Assembly: GCF_000422205.1 (NCBI RefSeq)
Contig: NZ_ATHV01000064.1
Coordinates: 281,523-345,522, forward strand
Direction of reading: 5' to 3'
From: Desulfovibrio sp. X2
GTDB taxonomy: Bacteria > Desulfobacterota > Desulfovibrionia > Desulfovibrionales > Desulfovibrionaceae
Length of the DNA stretch: 64,000 nt
Shown: piece after piece, positions 1 to 7,317 of the stretch
Layout of the letters: each line of letters starts with the position of its first letter
How positions within the stretch are numbered: the stretch's first letter is position 1
Notes under the pieces: generated by a model
What the model saw: only the letters and a program-made list of their open reading frames with translations
Told to the model about the DNA's origin: nothing
The model's database searches: none
Position numbers and translations under genes: made by a program

Positions 1-643
1 GGATAGCGGCGCTCACCCCGCCCGCCCTGAGCTCGGCGGCGGCGATATCCTGCTTGGCCCCGGCCAGGCTGTAGGTGATCTTGAACGCGCCGTGGCGCTC
101 GCCCACCTTCCAGCCCTCCTTGATCCCGCCCGTAATGTCGCGCGCGCCCCTGGGGTCGCCGTGGCAGGTCAGGCATTCCTTGGTCAGCTTGATGGAGCGG
201 TAGTAGGTCACCGCGTCGTCGCTCACGATCAGCTTCTCGCCGATGTCCTTATCCCGGAACTCCTCGAGCACGGCCCTCTCCGCGGGCGTGGGCTCGTCGC
301 GAGGATTGCGCGGGCTGATCTTGGGCACCCGGAAGGTGTAGCCGGCCTTCTCGGCCTGCATCTCGGCCATCTGGATGGCCGTGATAACCGGAATGGCCTC
401 GATGATCTGGTCGGGGGGAATCTGGTCGAAGGGCTTGATGACGCCGAGCTCGAGCTTCTGGGCCATCTTCTCGCGCGCGGCCTCGGCCATGAGCACGATG
501 GCCTTGCTCTTCTGGGTAATGGCCTCGATGCTCTGCCGCTTGATGGTCCGGTTCTCGAAGACCCCGGCGGCCACGGCCACCAGGAACGGCCCGAGCGCTG
601 CGATGAGCAGGATCTTCCACTTGAGGCTCAGCTTCTTGAACAT
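1..643 (-). CDS. Methyl-accepting chemotaxis-type sensor, N-terminal part (Tll0287-like heme domain)
   Basis: The gene runs off the left edge, leaving 214 codons from an ATG at 641-643. The start is a short charged stretch followed by a membrane segment (about residues 9-27), then an extracytoplasmic domain that carries a c-type heme motif CLTCHGD (Cys157, Cys160, His161). This arrangement matches the DUF3365/Tll0287-like sensor domain that precedes HAMP and methyl-accepting or kinase output modules in many sulfate reducers. The output module lies outside the window, so a chemoreceptor is the likeliest but not the only reading; a histidine kinase or diguanylate cyclase is possible. The CxxCH motif implies periplasmic heme attachment and a redox or gas-sensing role. 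It is transcribed away from the glycosyltransferase pair to its right. Confidence 0.75.
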   Translation of the reverse strand, partial: MFKKLSLKWKILLIAALGPFLVAVAAGVFENRTIKRQSIEAITQKSKAIVLMAEAAREKMAQKLELGVIKPFDQIPPDQIIEAIPVITAIQMAEMQAEKAGYTFRVPKISPRNPRDEPTPAERAVLEEFRDKDIGEKLIVSDDAVTYYRSIKLTKECLTCHGDPRGARDITGGIKEGWKVGERHGAFKITYSLAGAKQDIAAAELRAGGVSAAI

Positions 644-809
644 GCTCTGCCCCCGGTCACACGCCCCGGCCGTGCGACCCGGCGAGCGCCATCTGCGTCA
701 CGGCCGGGGACGATCCTCCGGCCGCGGGATAAGGGGACCCCCGGCAAGATGCGGCGCCGGGGATAATCCCCATCCCCCCGCGGATATTTCTACGCAGGAA
801 GCAGAGCCG

Positions 810-826
810 GACAATTATAGTTTGTC
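810..826 (-). promoter_or_regulatory. Possible leftward promoter with small operator-like palindrome
   Basis: On the minus strand there is a perfect TATAAT hexamer (complement of 814-819) inside a 5-bp inverted repeat GACAA...TTGTC spanning 810-826. No good -35 box lies 16-18 bp upstream, so a promoter here would need an activator or be weak. It would give the chemoreceptor gene a leader of about 160 nt. This stretch and the rest of 644-875 contain no gene. Confidence 0.3.
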
Positions 827-875
827 ATGAGGAAGCGGGGGCGGGGCACCCGGGCGGCTGCCCCAGCAGAGGCCT

Positions 876-2030
876 CTACACGGCGAGAAGCCCGGCGTAG
901 AGCGCGGCGTGGTCCGCGACCATGCGCGGCAGGGAGAAGCGGGCCCGGCCGTGGGCGAAGACGCCGACGCGCGCGCGGCGAAGGTCCGACGGCGCCGCCA
1001 GGATCCGTGAGGCCCGCTCGGCCATGCCCCGCCAGTCGCCCGGCCGCACGAGAAAGCCGCTTTTGCCGTCCACTATCTGCTCCACGATGCCGCCCACGGC
1101 GAAGGAGAGCGTGGGCAGTCCCTCCGCCATGGCCTCGAGCACGATGAGCGGATGGTTGTCCGCCAAGGTGGGATAGAGCATGAGGTCGGCCGCGCGCATG
1201 AGCCGGGAGAGCCGCTCGGGCGGCAGGTAGGGCAGGCGCAGCAGGCCGTCCTCGCGGGCCACCTCCTCGCCCCCGGCCTGCACGAAAAGCGTGCCCGGCA
1301 GCCTCTGCGCCACGGCGGCGCGAAGCTCGGCCCAGCGGTGGCCGCCCTTGTACTGCGCCGCCTCGGCGCCGTGCGCCGCGAACAGGACCACGCGCGCGTC
1401 GTGCTCGATGCCGAAGGCGCGGCGGGCCTCGGCCCGCTCGGCCGGGCCGGGCGGGCTCGCGGGAAAGGGGACGCCGTTCGGCAGCACCCGGATGGCGAGC
1501 CCGTCCCCCAGGGATTCGAGGAACGGCGCGGCAAGGTCGCGCATCCAGCGCGAGGGCGCGAGCAGGAGGGGCGAGAGCCCGGCCAGGGCGGAAAGCTGCG
1601 CGGCCCGACGCGCCGTGCTGTCCGGGAAACCGCGCGGGCAGGGATCGGGGCAGCCCGAGTCGAGCCCGGCGCAGCCCAGGGGATAGGGGCAGCCGCCCGT
1701 GAACAGGCGGCAGTCGTGCAGCGTGAGGACGGCGCGCCCTCCCGCCCCGGCGCGGCCGAGGGCCGCGAGCAGCCCCGCCCAGTCGAGGCTCGCGTGCAGG
1801 TGGACGAGGGATCCGGCGGCGGCCGCCTCCGCGGCCTCCTGCGCCCCCGGACGCTCGGCCAGGCGGGCCGCGCCCGCCTCGCTCTCGGCCAGCTCGAAGG
1901 TGCGGCGGCACCTGGCGCCCTGCGCGGCGATTCCCCCGCAGAGGAGGTCTGCCACGCGCGCCGCGCCGCCCCTGGATTCCAGGAGGCTGTGCTGGACGAT
2001 GCAAACCCCGGCGGGCAGGGAGGCGCTCAC
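876..2030 (-). CDS. Glycosyltransferase family 4 protein
   Basis: A 384-residue cytoplasmic GT-B-fold glycosyltransferase, probably adding a sugar to a surface polysaccharide, LPS or glycoprotein. The N-terminal half carries the GT4-type stretch TLHDCRLFTGGCPYP, and the C-terminal half carries the E-x7-E-like donor-binding region NHPLIVLEAMAEG (residues 292-304). The GTG start at 2028-2030 overlaps the TGA stop of the upstream gene (GTGA), so the two are translationally coupled; the reading frame extends much further upstream, but only this start fits the overlap and the family length. Acceptor and donor sugars cannot be told from sequence. A cysteine-rich loop (five Cys, about residues 115-135) sits between the halves, as in several GT4 enzymes with the TGGC motif. 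Confidence 0.85.
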   Translation of the reverse strand: MSASLPAGVCIVQHSLLESRGGAARVADLLCGGIAAQGARCRRTFELAESEAGAARLAERPGAQEAAEAAAAGSLVHLHASLDWAGLLAALGRAGAGGRAVLTLHDCRLFTGGCPYPLGCAGLDSGCPDPCPRGFPDSTARRAAQLSALAGLSPLLLAPSRWMRDLAAPFLESLGDGLAIRVLPNGVPFPASPPGPAERAEARRAFGIEHDARVVLFAAHGAEAAQYKGGHRWAELRAAVAQRLPGTLFVQAGGEEVAREDGLLRLPYLPPERLSRLMRAADLMLYPTLADNHPLIVLEAMAEGLPTLSFAVGGIVEQIVDGKSGFLVRPGDWRGMAERASRILAAPSDLRRARVGVFAHGRARFSLPRMVADHAALYAGLLAV

Positions 2031-3664
2031 GAGAACTCCAGGAAACCCTGCTTCAGCGCCCAGAGCACCAGGGCCTCGGCCTCCTCGGCCGGGAGCGAAA
2101 GCCGCTTTGCCGCGCGCAGCGAAAGCTCCGCCCCCTCCAGGGGCGCGCGGGCCAGGACCAGCAGTCCGTGCAGCCGCTCCGGCGTCACGACGTGGCTCAC
2201 GCCCGCGTAGATGAGCGGATGCTCCTGGCCGCGCCAGGCGGCCTCGCCCGAGCGGCTGCGGCGGATCGTCAGGCCCGAGAGCCCGGAGCGCGTGGGATGC
2301 CCGGCAAAGGCGCGGGCGAAGTGCGGCTGCAGGGGGTGTTCGCCCGCGGGATTTCCAGCGGGCTCTTCCCACAGCCGCTCCCAGAGCGAGAGGTGCCCGC
2401 GGACCACGCCGTCCCAGGTAAAGCGTTCCTCGATCCGGGCGCGGGCAGCGGCGCCCATGCGCGCCCTGAGATCCGCGTCGCACGCGAGCCGCACGAGCCC
2501 GTCGGCCAGGGCGGCAACGTCCACGGCCGTACGCTGGGCCAGGAGCAGATGGTACTGGTTGTCCGCCACCAGGCGGGAGAGGGCGTCCACCCCGGCGGTG
2601 TCCGAGGGGCCCACCGTGGGCGCGAGCAGCCCGGTCTCGCCGTGGACCACGATGTCCCGGTAGCCGTCCCAGTCCGAGGCCAGCACCGGCAGGCCGCTGG
2701 CCCCGGCCTCGAGCAGGGTCAGGCCGAAGGTCTCCTGGCAGTTGTCCGAGGGGCTTACGAGCACGTCGGCCGCGGCCAGGAGCCGCAGCTTGCGGTCCTG
2801 TGCGGGCTTCAGCACCACGGAGAGGCGAAGCCCCAGGTTCGCGGCCAGGGCGCGCACGATGCGCACGATCTCGTCGTCCTCCTCCGCCCACCCCGCCAGG
2901 ACCAGATGCGCGGCGGCCTGCGCGAGGCCGCTCGCGAAGGCCCGCTGGAAGGCGCGCAGGAGCGGCAGGAGGTCCATCTTGGAATGATGTTCGAGCCGCC
3001 CGAGGGCCAGGAAGACCGTCTCGCCCTCCCCTGCGCCGATCTCGGCGCGGGCCGCGGCGCGCGCCTCGGGCGTGGCAGGGCGCAGCGCGGAGGCGTCCAC
3101 GCCGAGGGGGATGAGCTCCAGGCGCGGGTCCGGCAGCCGCGCGGGGTCGAGCCCGAGCCCCCGGCGCAGGTCGTCCAGCATGGCCCGCACCGTGGCCCGC
3201 CCGGCCGTGGAGGTGCAGACGACGGCGTCGCGCGGGCAGACGCCCGGCCAGAAGTGCTGCGCGAAGGCGAGCGGGGTGTCCGAACGCGACAGCGAATGGA
3301 TGCCCCCGGTCACGGGGAAGCGCTCGGGCGCGTGCAGGCTGCGCAGCCGCGCAAGGTGCGGCTGGGAGAGCAGGCAGTCCGAGAGGTGGAAGCAGTGGTA
3401 GCGCGTCGTCTGGAGCATTTGCGGGAGCTCCAGGCGGTGCAGCACGGCCACGCGGCCCGAGGCCACGAGGTCCGGGAAGTCGCGCGAGAGGTCGCGGCGC
3501 AGCACCCCGGCCACGGTCTCGCTCGGGGGAAAGAAATGGTAGGCGGCAAAGGGATCGGCCGCGAGCAGGGCCTTCAGGAAGGCGGCGTTGGCCACCTTGC
3601 GGCCCATGACGTCGCCGCCCTCGTAGAACGGATCGAGTGTTCCGAATATCCCGGTTTCGCGCAT
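2027..3664 (-). CDS. Glycosyltransferase family 4 protein, long form
   Basis: A 545-residue glycosyltransferase with a GT-B donor domain: the strand VFLALGRLEHHSKMD opens the C-terminal Rossmann half and SPSDNCQETFGLTLLEAGASG holds the conserved E-x7-E-type nucleotide-sugar contact. It is longer than most GT4 enzymes because of a tail of about 100 residues after the catalytic fold. The ATG at 3664 is chosen because residues IFGTLDPFYEGG look like a first beta strand; a second ATG at 3607 has a better ribosome site (GAGGG) and remains possible. The gene is first in a two-gene leftward operon with the next glycosyltransferase, overlapping it by 4 nt. The substrate is unknown. Confidence 0.8.
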   Translation of the reverse strand: MRETGIFGTLDPFYEGGDVMGRKVANAAFLKALLAADPFAAYHFFPPSETVAGVLRRDLSRDFPDLVASGRVAVLHRLELPQMLQTTRYHCFHLSDCLLSQPHLARLRSLHAPERFPVTGGIHSLSRSDTPLAFAQHFWPGVCPRDAVVCTSTAGRATVRAMLDDLRRGLGLDPARLPDPRLELIPLGVDASALRPATPEARAAARAEIGAGEGETVFLALGRLEHHSKMDLLPLLRAFQRAFASGLAQAAAHLVLAGWAEEDDEIVRIVRALAANLGLRLSVVLKPAQDRKLRLLAAADVLVSPSDNCQETFGLTLLEAGASGLPVLASDWDGYRDIVVHGETGLLAPTVGPSDTAGVDALSRLVADNQYHLLLAQRTAVDVAALADGLVRLACDADLRARMGAAARARIEERFTWDGVVRGHLSLWERLWEEPAGNPAGEHPLQPHFARAFAGHPTRSGLSGLTIRRSRSGEAAWRGQEHPLIYAGVSHVVTPERLHGLLVLARAPLEGAELSLRAAKRLSLPAEEAEALVLWALKQGFLEFS

Positions 3665-3671
3665 GGACGGG

Positions 3672-3700
3672 ATAGGACACGAAGCGGCCCTCCCTGTCAA
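3672..3700 (-). promoter_or_regulatory. Sigma-70-type promoter for the glycosyltransferase pair
   Basis: The minus strand shows TTGACA (complement of 3695-3700), a 17-bp spacer and TCCTAT (3672-3677). The -35 box is perfect and the -10 box weak. The implied transcription start near 3665 touches the ATG at 3664, so either the mRNA is nearly leaderless or translation starts at the internal ATG at 3607. Confidence 0.45.
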
Positions 3701-3827
3701 TTCGGCGTTTCGGGTCACGGCGGCCGGTCGCGGAACTGGGCAAGCTTTTCCTACCGGCAGCCAGAAGATTGGCAGGAGACGGCAGCAATAAATCCTGTTT
3801 TTTCGGATAGAAAAGACTTCCACCAAG

Positions 3828-3843
3828 TGGCCCGCCTCTTGCA
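3828..3843 (+). promoter_or_regulatory. Sigma-54 (RpoN) promoter upstream of the GGDEF gene
   Basis: The string TGGCCCGCCTCTTGCA fits the -24/-12 consensus TGGCACG-N4-TTGCW, with GG at 3829-3830 and GC at 3841-3842 in the exact 10-bp-between spacing that RpoN requires. The predicted start near 3853 leaves a leader of about 35 nt with a purine-rich ribosome site before the ATG at 3888. Such a promoter would need an enhancer-binding protein; no clear enhancer site is visible in the 160 bp upstream. Confidence 0.6.
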
Positions 3844-3887
3844 TTGCCCCCAGCGGGAATCCCCCAAGAGACGACAGGAGACGGGAA

Positions 3888-5360
3888 ATGCAACGTGGCG
3901 AACAGCCTGAGCTGATGTGGGGACTCGGCCTGACCGGCCAAGAGGAGAAGATCATCCGTGCCGCGGCCGGAAAGGGCTTCCCCCTGCGCGTGTGGAACGA
4001 GACGGAGATTCCGGGCGGAAACCCCGGCGAGCGTCAGGAGCCTTTCCTGATCTGGATACCGCAGCGCGTGTGGCAGGCCATGCGGCCCGAGACGCGCGAG
4101 TTCTACGAGGGATGGGAAGAGCCGCAGCGCGTGCTCATCCTCGAGGAGGACGCGGACGAGATGGAGTTCGAGCATCTCGTGAAGCGCGGCTTCCTCACCG
4201 CCGTGCGCGCTCCCCTGAGCAAGACGGGCGTGCAGGAGGTGCTGCACCGCGCCAACGAGATCAGGAGCCTGTACGCGGACATCTTCCGCATGACCCGCGA
4301 GATCTTCCTCGAGCGGGAACTCCTGGCCCGCAAGACCGACCAGCTCCTGTTCCTCAACCAGATCTTGACGCGGGCCACTGAATCGCTCGACGCGGGCACC
4401 ATCCTGGCCAATGCGCGCGAGGACATGAACACCCTCTTCCCGGTCAGCGCCGTGCAGGCCGCCCTGTGGACCACCACCGAGGGCGACGCCGTGGGCGCGC
4501 ACCTGCTGCTCTGCCCCCTGTCCAAGGGCGGGAACCGCGAGGCCTGGGTCGAATATTTCCTGGAGAACGCCGCCAAGCTCGCGGCCACCCCGGTCAAGGA
4601 CTTCCAGGTGGAGCTCTTGCCCGGCTACCCCGAGGACGGCGAGCTTTCCGCGCCCGAGGCCGGACGGACCATCCTCCTGCCGTTGCGCTCGGGCTTCGAG
4701 TACTTCGGCTGCCTGGCCCTCACCGCGGCCGAGAAGCCGAACCTGGCCAAGGACCAGATCCAGACCGTGCGCGCCGCGGTCAACCATTTGGCGCTGGCCC
4801 TGCGCAACGCCATGATCTACTCCCAGGTCAAGACGCGCGCCGAGTACGACGGCCTGACCCGCATCCACAACCGCTCGAGCTTCGACGAGCGGCTCCTGGA
4901 GGAGCTGAAGCGCCACCAGCGCTACCGCCACCCGCTCTCGCTCCTGCTGCTGGACCTGGACCACTTCAAGTCCATCAACGACGACCACGGCCACAAGGCG
5001 GGCGACGCGGTGCTGCGCACCATCGGCCGCATCCTCTCGCAGAACCTGCGCGCCACGGACTTCTCCGCCCGCTACGGAGGCGAGGAGTTCGTCGTGCTCC
5101 TGCCCCAGACCAACGAGGACGAGGCCTGGCTCCTGGCCGACCGCCTGCGCGCCGAGATCGCGCGCCAGTCCTTCACCTTCCAGGGCAAGACCTTCGGCGT
5201 GACCACGAGCATCGGCGTGGCCTCCATGAAGCCCGGCGCCCTGGCCAAGGTCCGCGACCTGGTGCAGGAGGCGGACACGGCGCTGTACATGGCCAAGTCC
5301 GCGGGCCGGAACATGGTCTGCCTCTCCGAGCATTGCGACGGCACCCACGTGCGCCAGTAG
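3888..5360 (+). CDS. Diguanylate cyclase with GGEEF active site
   Basis: A 490-residue protein that should make cyclic di-GMP from two GTP. The C-terminal GGDEF domain (from about residue 320) has the active-site loop RYGGEEF and, five residues upstream, an intact RxxD inhibitory site (RATD), so product feedback is expected. The N-terminal ~110 residues resemble a degenerate receiver: the hydrophobic strand pattern is there but a clean phospho-acceptor Asp is not. A helical linker (about 115-150) and a GAF-like central region (about 155-310) follow. No membrane segment is visible. It stands alone between a sigma-54-type promoter and a strong terminator, so it is probably a single-gene unit that ties c-di-GMP production to an RpoN activator. 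Confidence 0.9.
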   Translation: MQRGEQPELMWGLGLTGQEEKIIRAAAGKGFPLRVWNETEIPGGNPGERQEPFLIWIPQRVWQAMRPETREFYEGWEEPQRVLILEEDADEMEFEHLVKRGFLTAVRAPLSKTGVQEVLHRANEIRSLYADIFRMTREIFLERELLARKTDQLLFLNQILTRATESLDAGTILANAREDMNTLFPVSAVQAALWTTTEGDAVGAHLLLCPLSKGGNREAWVEYFLENAAKLAATPVKDFQVELLPGYPEDGELSAPEAGRTILLPLRSGFEYFGCLALTAAEKPNLAKDQIQTVRAAVNHLALALRNAMIYSQVKTRAEYDGLTRIHNRSSFDERLLEELKRHQRYRHPLSLLLLDLDHFKSINDDHGHKAGDAVLRTIGRILSQNLRATDFSARYGGEEFVVLLPQTNEDEAWLLADRLRAEIARQSFTFQGKTFGVTTSIGVASMKPGALAKVRDLVQEADTALYMAKSAGRNMVCLSEHCDGTHVRQ

Positions 5361-5420
5361 CCGCCCGGCAACCCCGCCGACGGCCGCCGCGGCGGCGGCC
5401 CGGCGAAAGAGACACCCCAG

Positions 5421-5448
5421 GCCCCGGACACTGTCCGGGGCTTTTTTT
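5421..5448 (+). terminator. Rho-independent terminator of the diguanylate cyclase gene
   Basis: A GC-rich hairpin (CCCCGGACA with CTGTCCGGGG, almost no loop) is followed directly by a run of seven T. It lies 60 nt after the stop codon. Confidence 0.9.
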
Positions 5449-5464
5449 CGGCCCGCAGGGCGCA

Positions 5465-5493
5465 TTGTCGGCCTTCGGGAAATGGGCTAGAAA
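5465..5493 (+). promoter_or_regulatory. Sigma-70-type promoter for the ComFB-like gene
   Basis: TTGTCG (5465-5470), a 17-bp spacer and TAGAAA (5488-5493). It sits immediately after the preceding terminator, which is where a promoter for the next gene should be. The predicted leader is about 140 nt and otherwise featureless. Confidence 0.5.
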
Positions 5494-5641
5494 AAACGTA
5501 ACCGGCTCGCCTCACGGACGAATCGCAGGCCGCTCACAAAAGGCGGCGAAGCGTCCCGGCAGGCCGGGGGAGCCACCTCCGGCACGCCCGAGGGGAAGCA
5601 GCGGCCCGGCGCCGGACCGGGCAAAGGAAGGACGAGCAGAC

Positions 5642-6007
5642 ATGGAAGCCCAGGCCGAAGCGCAAACCAACGCGCAAACCGAAGCGCGGATCGAGGCACC
5701 CGAGAAATCGCCCGAGGAGCCGACAGCCGACCGGGTACGCGGGGCCCTGCTCGAGGGCATCCGCAACAGGAACGAGCCCCGCGTCGCGGCCCTGCTGCCC
5801 GTCGTGCTGGACGAGTTCCCCGGCTACGAGCCCTCGCCCCTGGAGGTCCAGGACATCTACGCCCTGGCCCTGAACCTTCTGCCCCCGCGCTACGCGCAGA
5901 GCTTCTCCTTCGTCATCCGCGAGGAAGTGAGCGACGACGACATCCGCGAGCAGCTGCGCGCAGCCGCGGAGCGGGTGCGCACCCACCCGAAGGCCGACCA
6001 GTACTGA
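5642..6007 (+). CDS. ComFB-like late-competence-type protein
   Basis: A 121-residue soluble protein. After a low-complexity tail of Gln, Glu, Ala and Thr repeats (residues 1-30), the core has the ComFB-family pattern: an E/L-rich helix, then DIYALALNLLPPRYAQ. Most ComFB proteins carry a cysteine cluster before that helix; this one has no cysteine at all, so any metal site is lost. Some ComFB-like proteins are reported to bind cyclic di-nucleotides, which would suit its position directly after a diguanylate cyclase, but that link is an inference from position. The ATG at 5642 has an AAGGA-type ribosome site. It has its own promoter and no partner in the same operon. Confidence 0.6.
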   Translation: MEAQAEAQTNAQTEARIEAPEKSPEEPTADRVRGALLEGIRNRNEPRVAALLPVVLDEFPGYEPSPLEVQDIYALALNLLPPRYAQSFSFVIREEVSDDDIREQLRAAAERVRTHPKADQY

Positions 6008-6119
6008 GCCCGCCGCCCTCCCCGGCCGGGCTCCTGCGGGATCGTCAAGGGACGTGCGCTCGCCGCCGCGACGTGCTATCATCCATCCTCACGACCCACA
6101 CCGCAAAGGGAGGCGCTCC

Positions 6120-7058
6120 ATGACCGACACCGCCACGTCCGTCGAACTGTGCATCGTCGGGGCCGGACCGGCCGGAATCTCCGCGGCCATCTACGCGGGC
6201 CGCGCCGGGATATCCGCCGCGCTCATCGGCTGCACGCCCAAGTTCGCGGGCGACTACGAGATCGACAACTACTTCGGCTTCCCCGAGACCATCACCGGCC
6301 GCGAGCTCGAGGAACGCGGGCTGCGCCAGGCCGCACGCTTCGGCATTGCGGCCGAGTGCCGGCAGGTGCTGAACGTGCACGCCCAGGAGAACGGCCGCTT
6401 CGAGATCCGCACGGCCGACCGCGCCATCGACGCCTGCGCCCTGATCCTGGCCACGGGCGTGACCCGCGGCCATCCGAACATCCCGGGACTTGCGGACTTC
6501 GAGGGCAAGGGCGTGTCCTACTGCGTGAGCTGCGACGGCTATTTCGTGCGCGGCAAGCCCGTGGTCGTGGTCGGCGAGGGCAATTTCGCGGCCAACCAGG
6601 CCCTGGACCTGCTGACCTACACCCACCAGGTCACCCTCTGCCTGCACGGCAAGCCCTCGGGCATGGACGCCGGATTCACCGAACGCCTGGCCCGCGAGGG
6701 GATTTCCGTGGTCGGCCAAGCCGTGGCGAAGCTCGAGGGCGGCTCCGGGCTCGAGCGCGTGGTCCTGAGCGACGGCACCGCCCTGCCCGCCTTCGGCCTC
6801 TTCGTGGCCATGGGCGAGGCCAGCAGCGGCGACTTCGCCCAGACCCTTGGCCTCGTGCGCGAGGGCAACTTCATCGCCGTGGACCGCGAGCAGACGACCA
6901 ACGTGCCTGGCGTCTTCGCCGCGGGCGACTGCACGGGCGGCTTCCTGCAGATCAGCAAGGCCGTGGGCGAAGGGGCGGTCGCCGCACGCTCGGCCATCGC
7001 CTACGTCAAGAAGCAGTGCCGCAAGGACCCGGCCGGGGCCGCGGCCAAGGGTTCTTGA
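6120..7058 (+). CDS. Thioredoxin-reductase-like flavoprotein lacking the canonical NADPH motif
   Basis: A 312-residue two-domain flavoprotein of the thioredoxin-disulfide reductase family. The FAD site GAGPAG is at residues 14-19, the redox pair is CVSC (Cys135, Cys138), and the closing FAD motif FAAGDC is near residue 280. The nucleotide domain is unusual: the usual GGGxSA becomes GEGNFAA (152-158) and the HRRxxxR stretch that binds the NADPH 2'-phosphate is replaced by LHGKPSGM. It is therefore unlikely to use NADPH in the standard way; a ferredoxin- or other-cofactor-dependent reductase is more likely, as for atypical reductases known from clostridia and Desulfovibrio. The ATG at 6120 follows a GGAGGC ribosome site. 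Its stop codon lies inside the tRNA-Met promoter. Confidence 0.8.
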   Translation: MTDTATSVELCIVGAGPAGISAAIYAGRAGISAALIGCTPKFAGDYEIDNYFGFPETITGRELEERGLRQAARFGIAAECRQVLNVHAQENGRFEIRTADRAIDACALILATGVTRGHPNIPGLADFEGKGVSYCVSCDGYFVRGKPVVVVGEGNFAANQALDLLTYTHQVTLCLHGKPSGMDAGFTERLAREGISVVGQAVAKLEGGSGLERVVLSDGTALPAFGLFVAMGEASSGDFAQTLGLVREGNFIAVDREQTTNVPGVFAAGDCTGGFLQISKAVGEGAVAARSAIAYVKKQCRKDPAGAAAKGS

Positions 7059-7081
7059 CATGGGCCGCTTCCGGGTATAAG
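7055..7081 (+). promoter_or_regulatory. Promoter of the tRNA-Met gene
   Basis: TTGACA (7055-7060) is followed by TATAAG (7076-7081) with a short 15-bp spacer. The -35 box overlaps the TGA stop codon of the upstream flavoprotein gene. The start is expected about 28 nt before the mature tRNA 5' end. Confidence 0.6.
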
Positions 7082-7115
7082 TAGGCCGACTTCGCATGAC
7101 ATCGGATGGTGTCAT

Positions 7116-7191
7116 GGGCCAATAGCTCAGTTGGCAGAGCCACCGGCTCATAACCGGTTCGTCCCAGGTTCGAATCCTGGTTGGCCCACCA
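7116..7191 (+). tRNA. tRNA-Met (anticodon CAT), elongator type
   Basis: A 76-nt cloverleaf with encoded CCA. The acceptor stem is GGGCCAA/TTGGCCC, the anticodon stem ACCGG/CCGGT and the loop CTCATAA. Position 1 pairs with position 72 and the anticodon stem lacks the run of three G-C pairs next to the loop, so this is not the initiator tRNA. A lysidine-modified tRNA-Ile(CAT) cannot be fully excluded, but the stems look like elongator tRNA-Met. Confidence 0.93.
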
Positions 7192-7262
7192 CTTGAAAGG
7201 GAACGTGTTGAACGCCGCGTCGTTTGAGACTCAGAGCCGGGCCGACAGGGCCGTCAGAATAC

Positions 7263-7310
7263 CGAAGGTGCTTCCCGAGGGCCATCGCCCCGGCAAGCAC
7301 CTTCGCATTT
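7263..7310 (+). terminator. Terminator-like hairpin after tRNA-Met
   Basis: An 11-bp perfect stem, CGAAGGTGCTT (7263-7273) with AAGCACCTTCG (7295-7305), is followed by CATTTT. The T run is short, so it may let some transcription pass into the nif3-family gene that starts 8 nt later. Confidence 0.6.
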
Positions 7311-7317
7311 TGAAGGG

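Noticed and set aside
876..5465. Very long minus-strand reading frame (1529 codons) across the glycosyltransferases and the cyclase gene
   Set aside because: High GC removes stop codons. Only the part from the GTG at 2030 to 876 is a protein-like sequence; the rest is antisense to strong genes.
5642..6007. True competence operon gene
   Set aside because: Only a ComFB-like domain without its cysteines is present. No other com genes are near, so a DNA uptake role is not supported.
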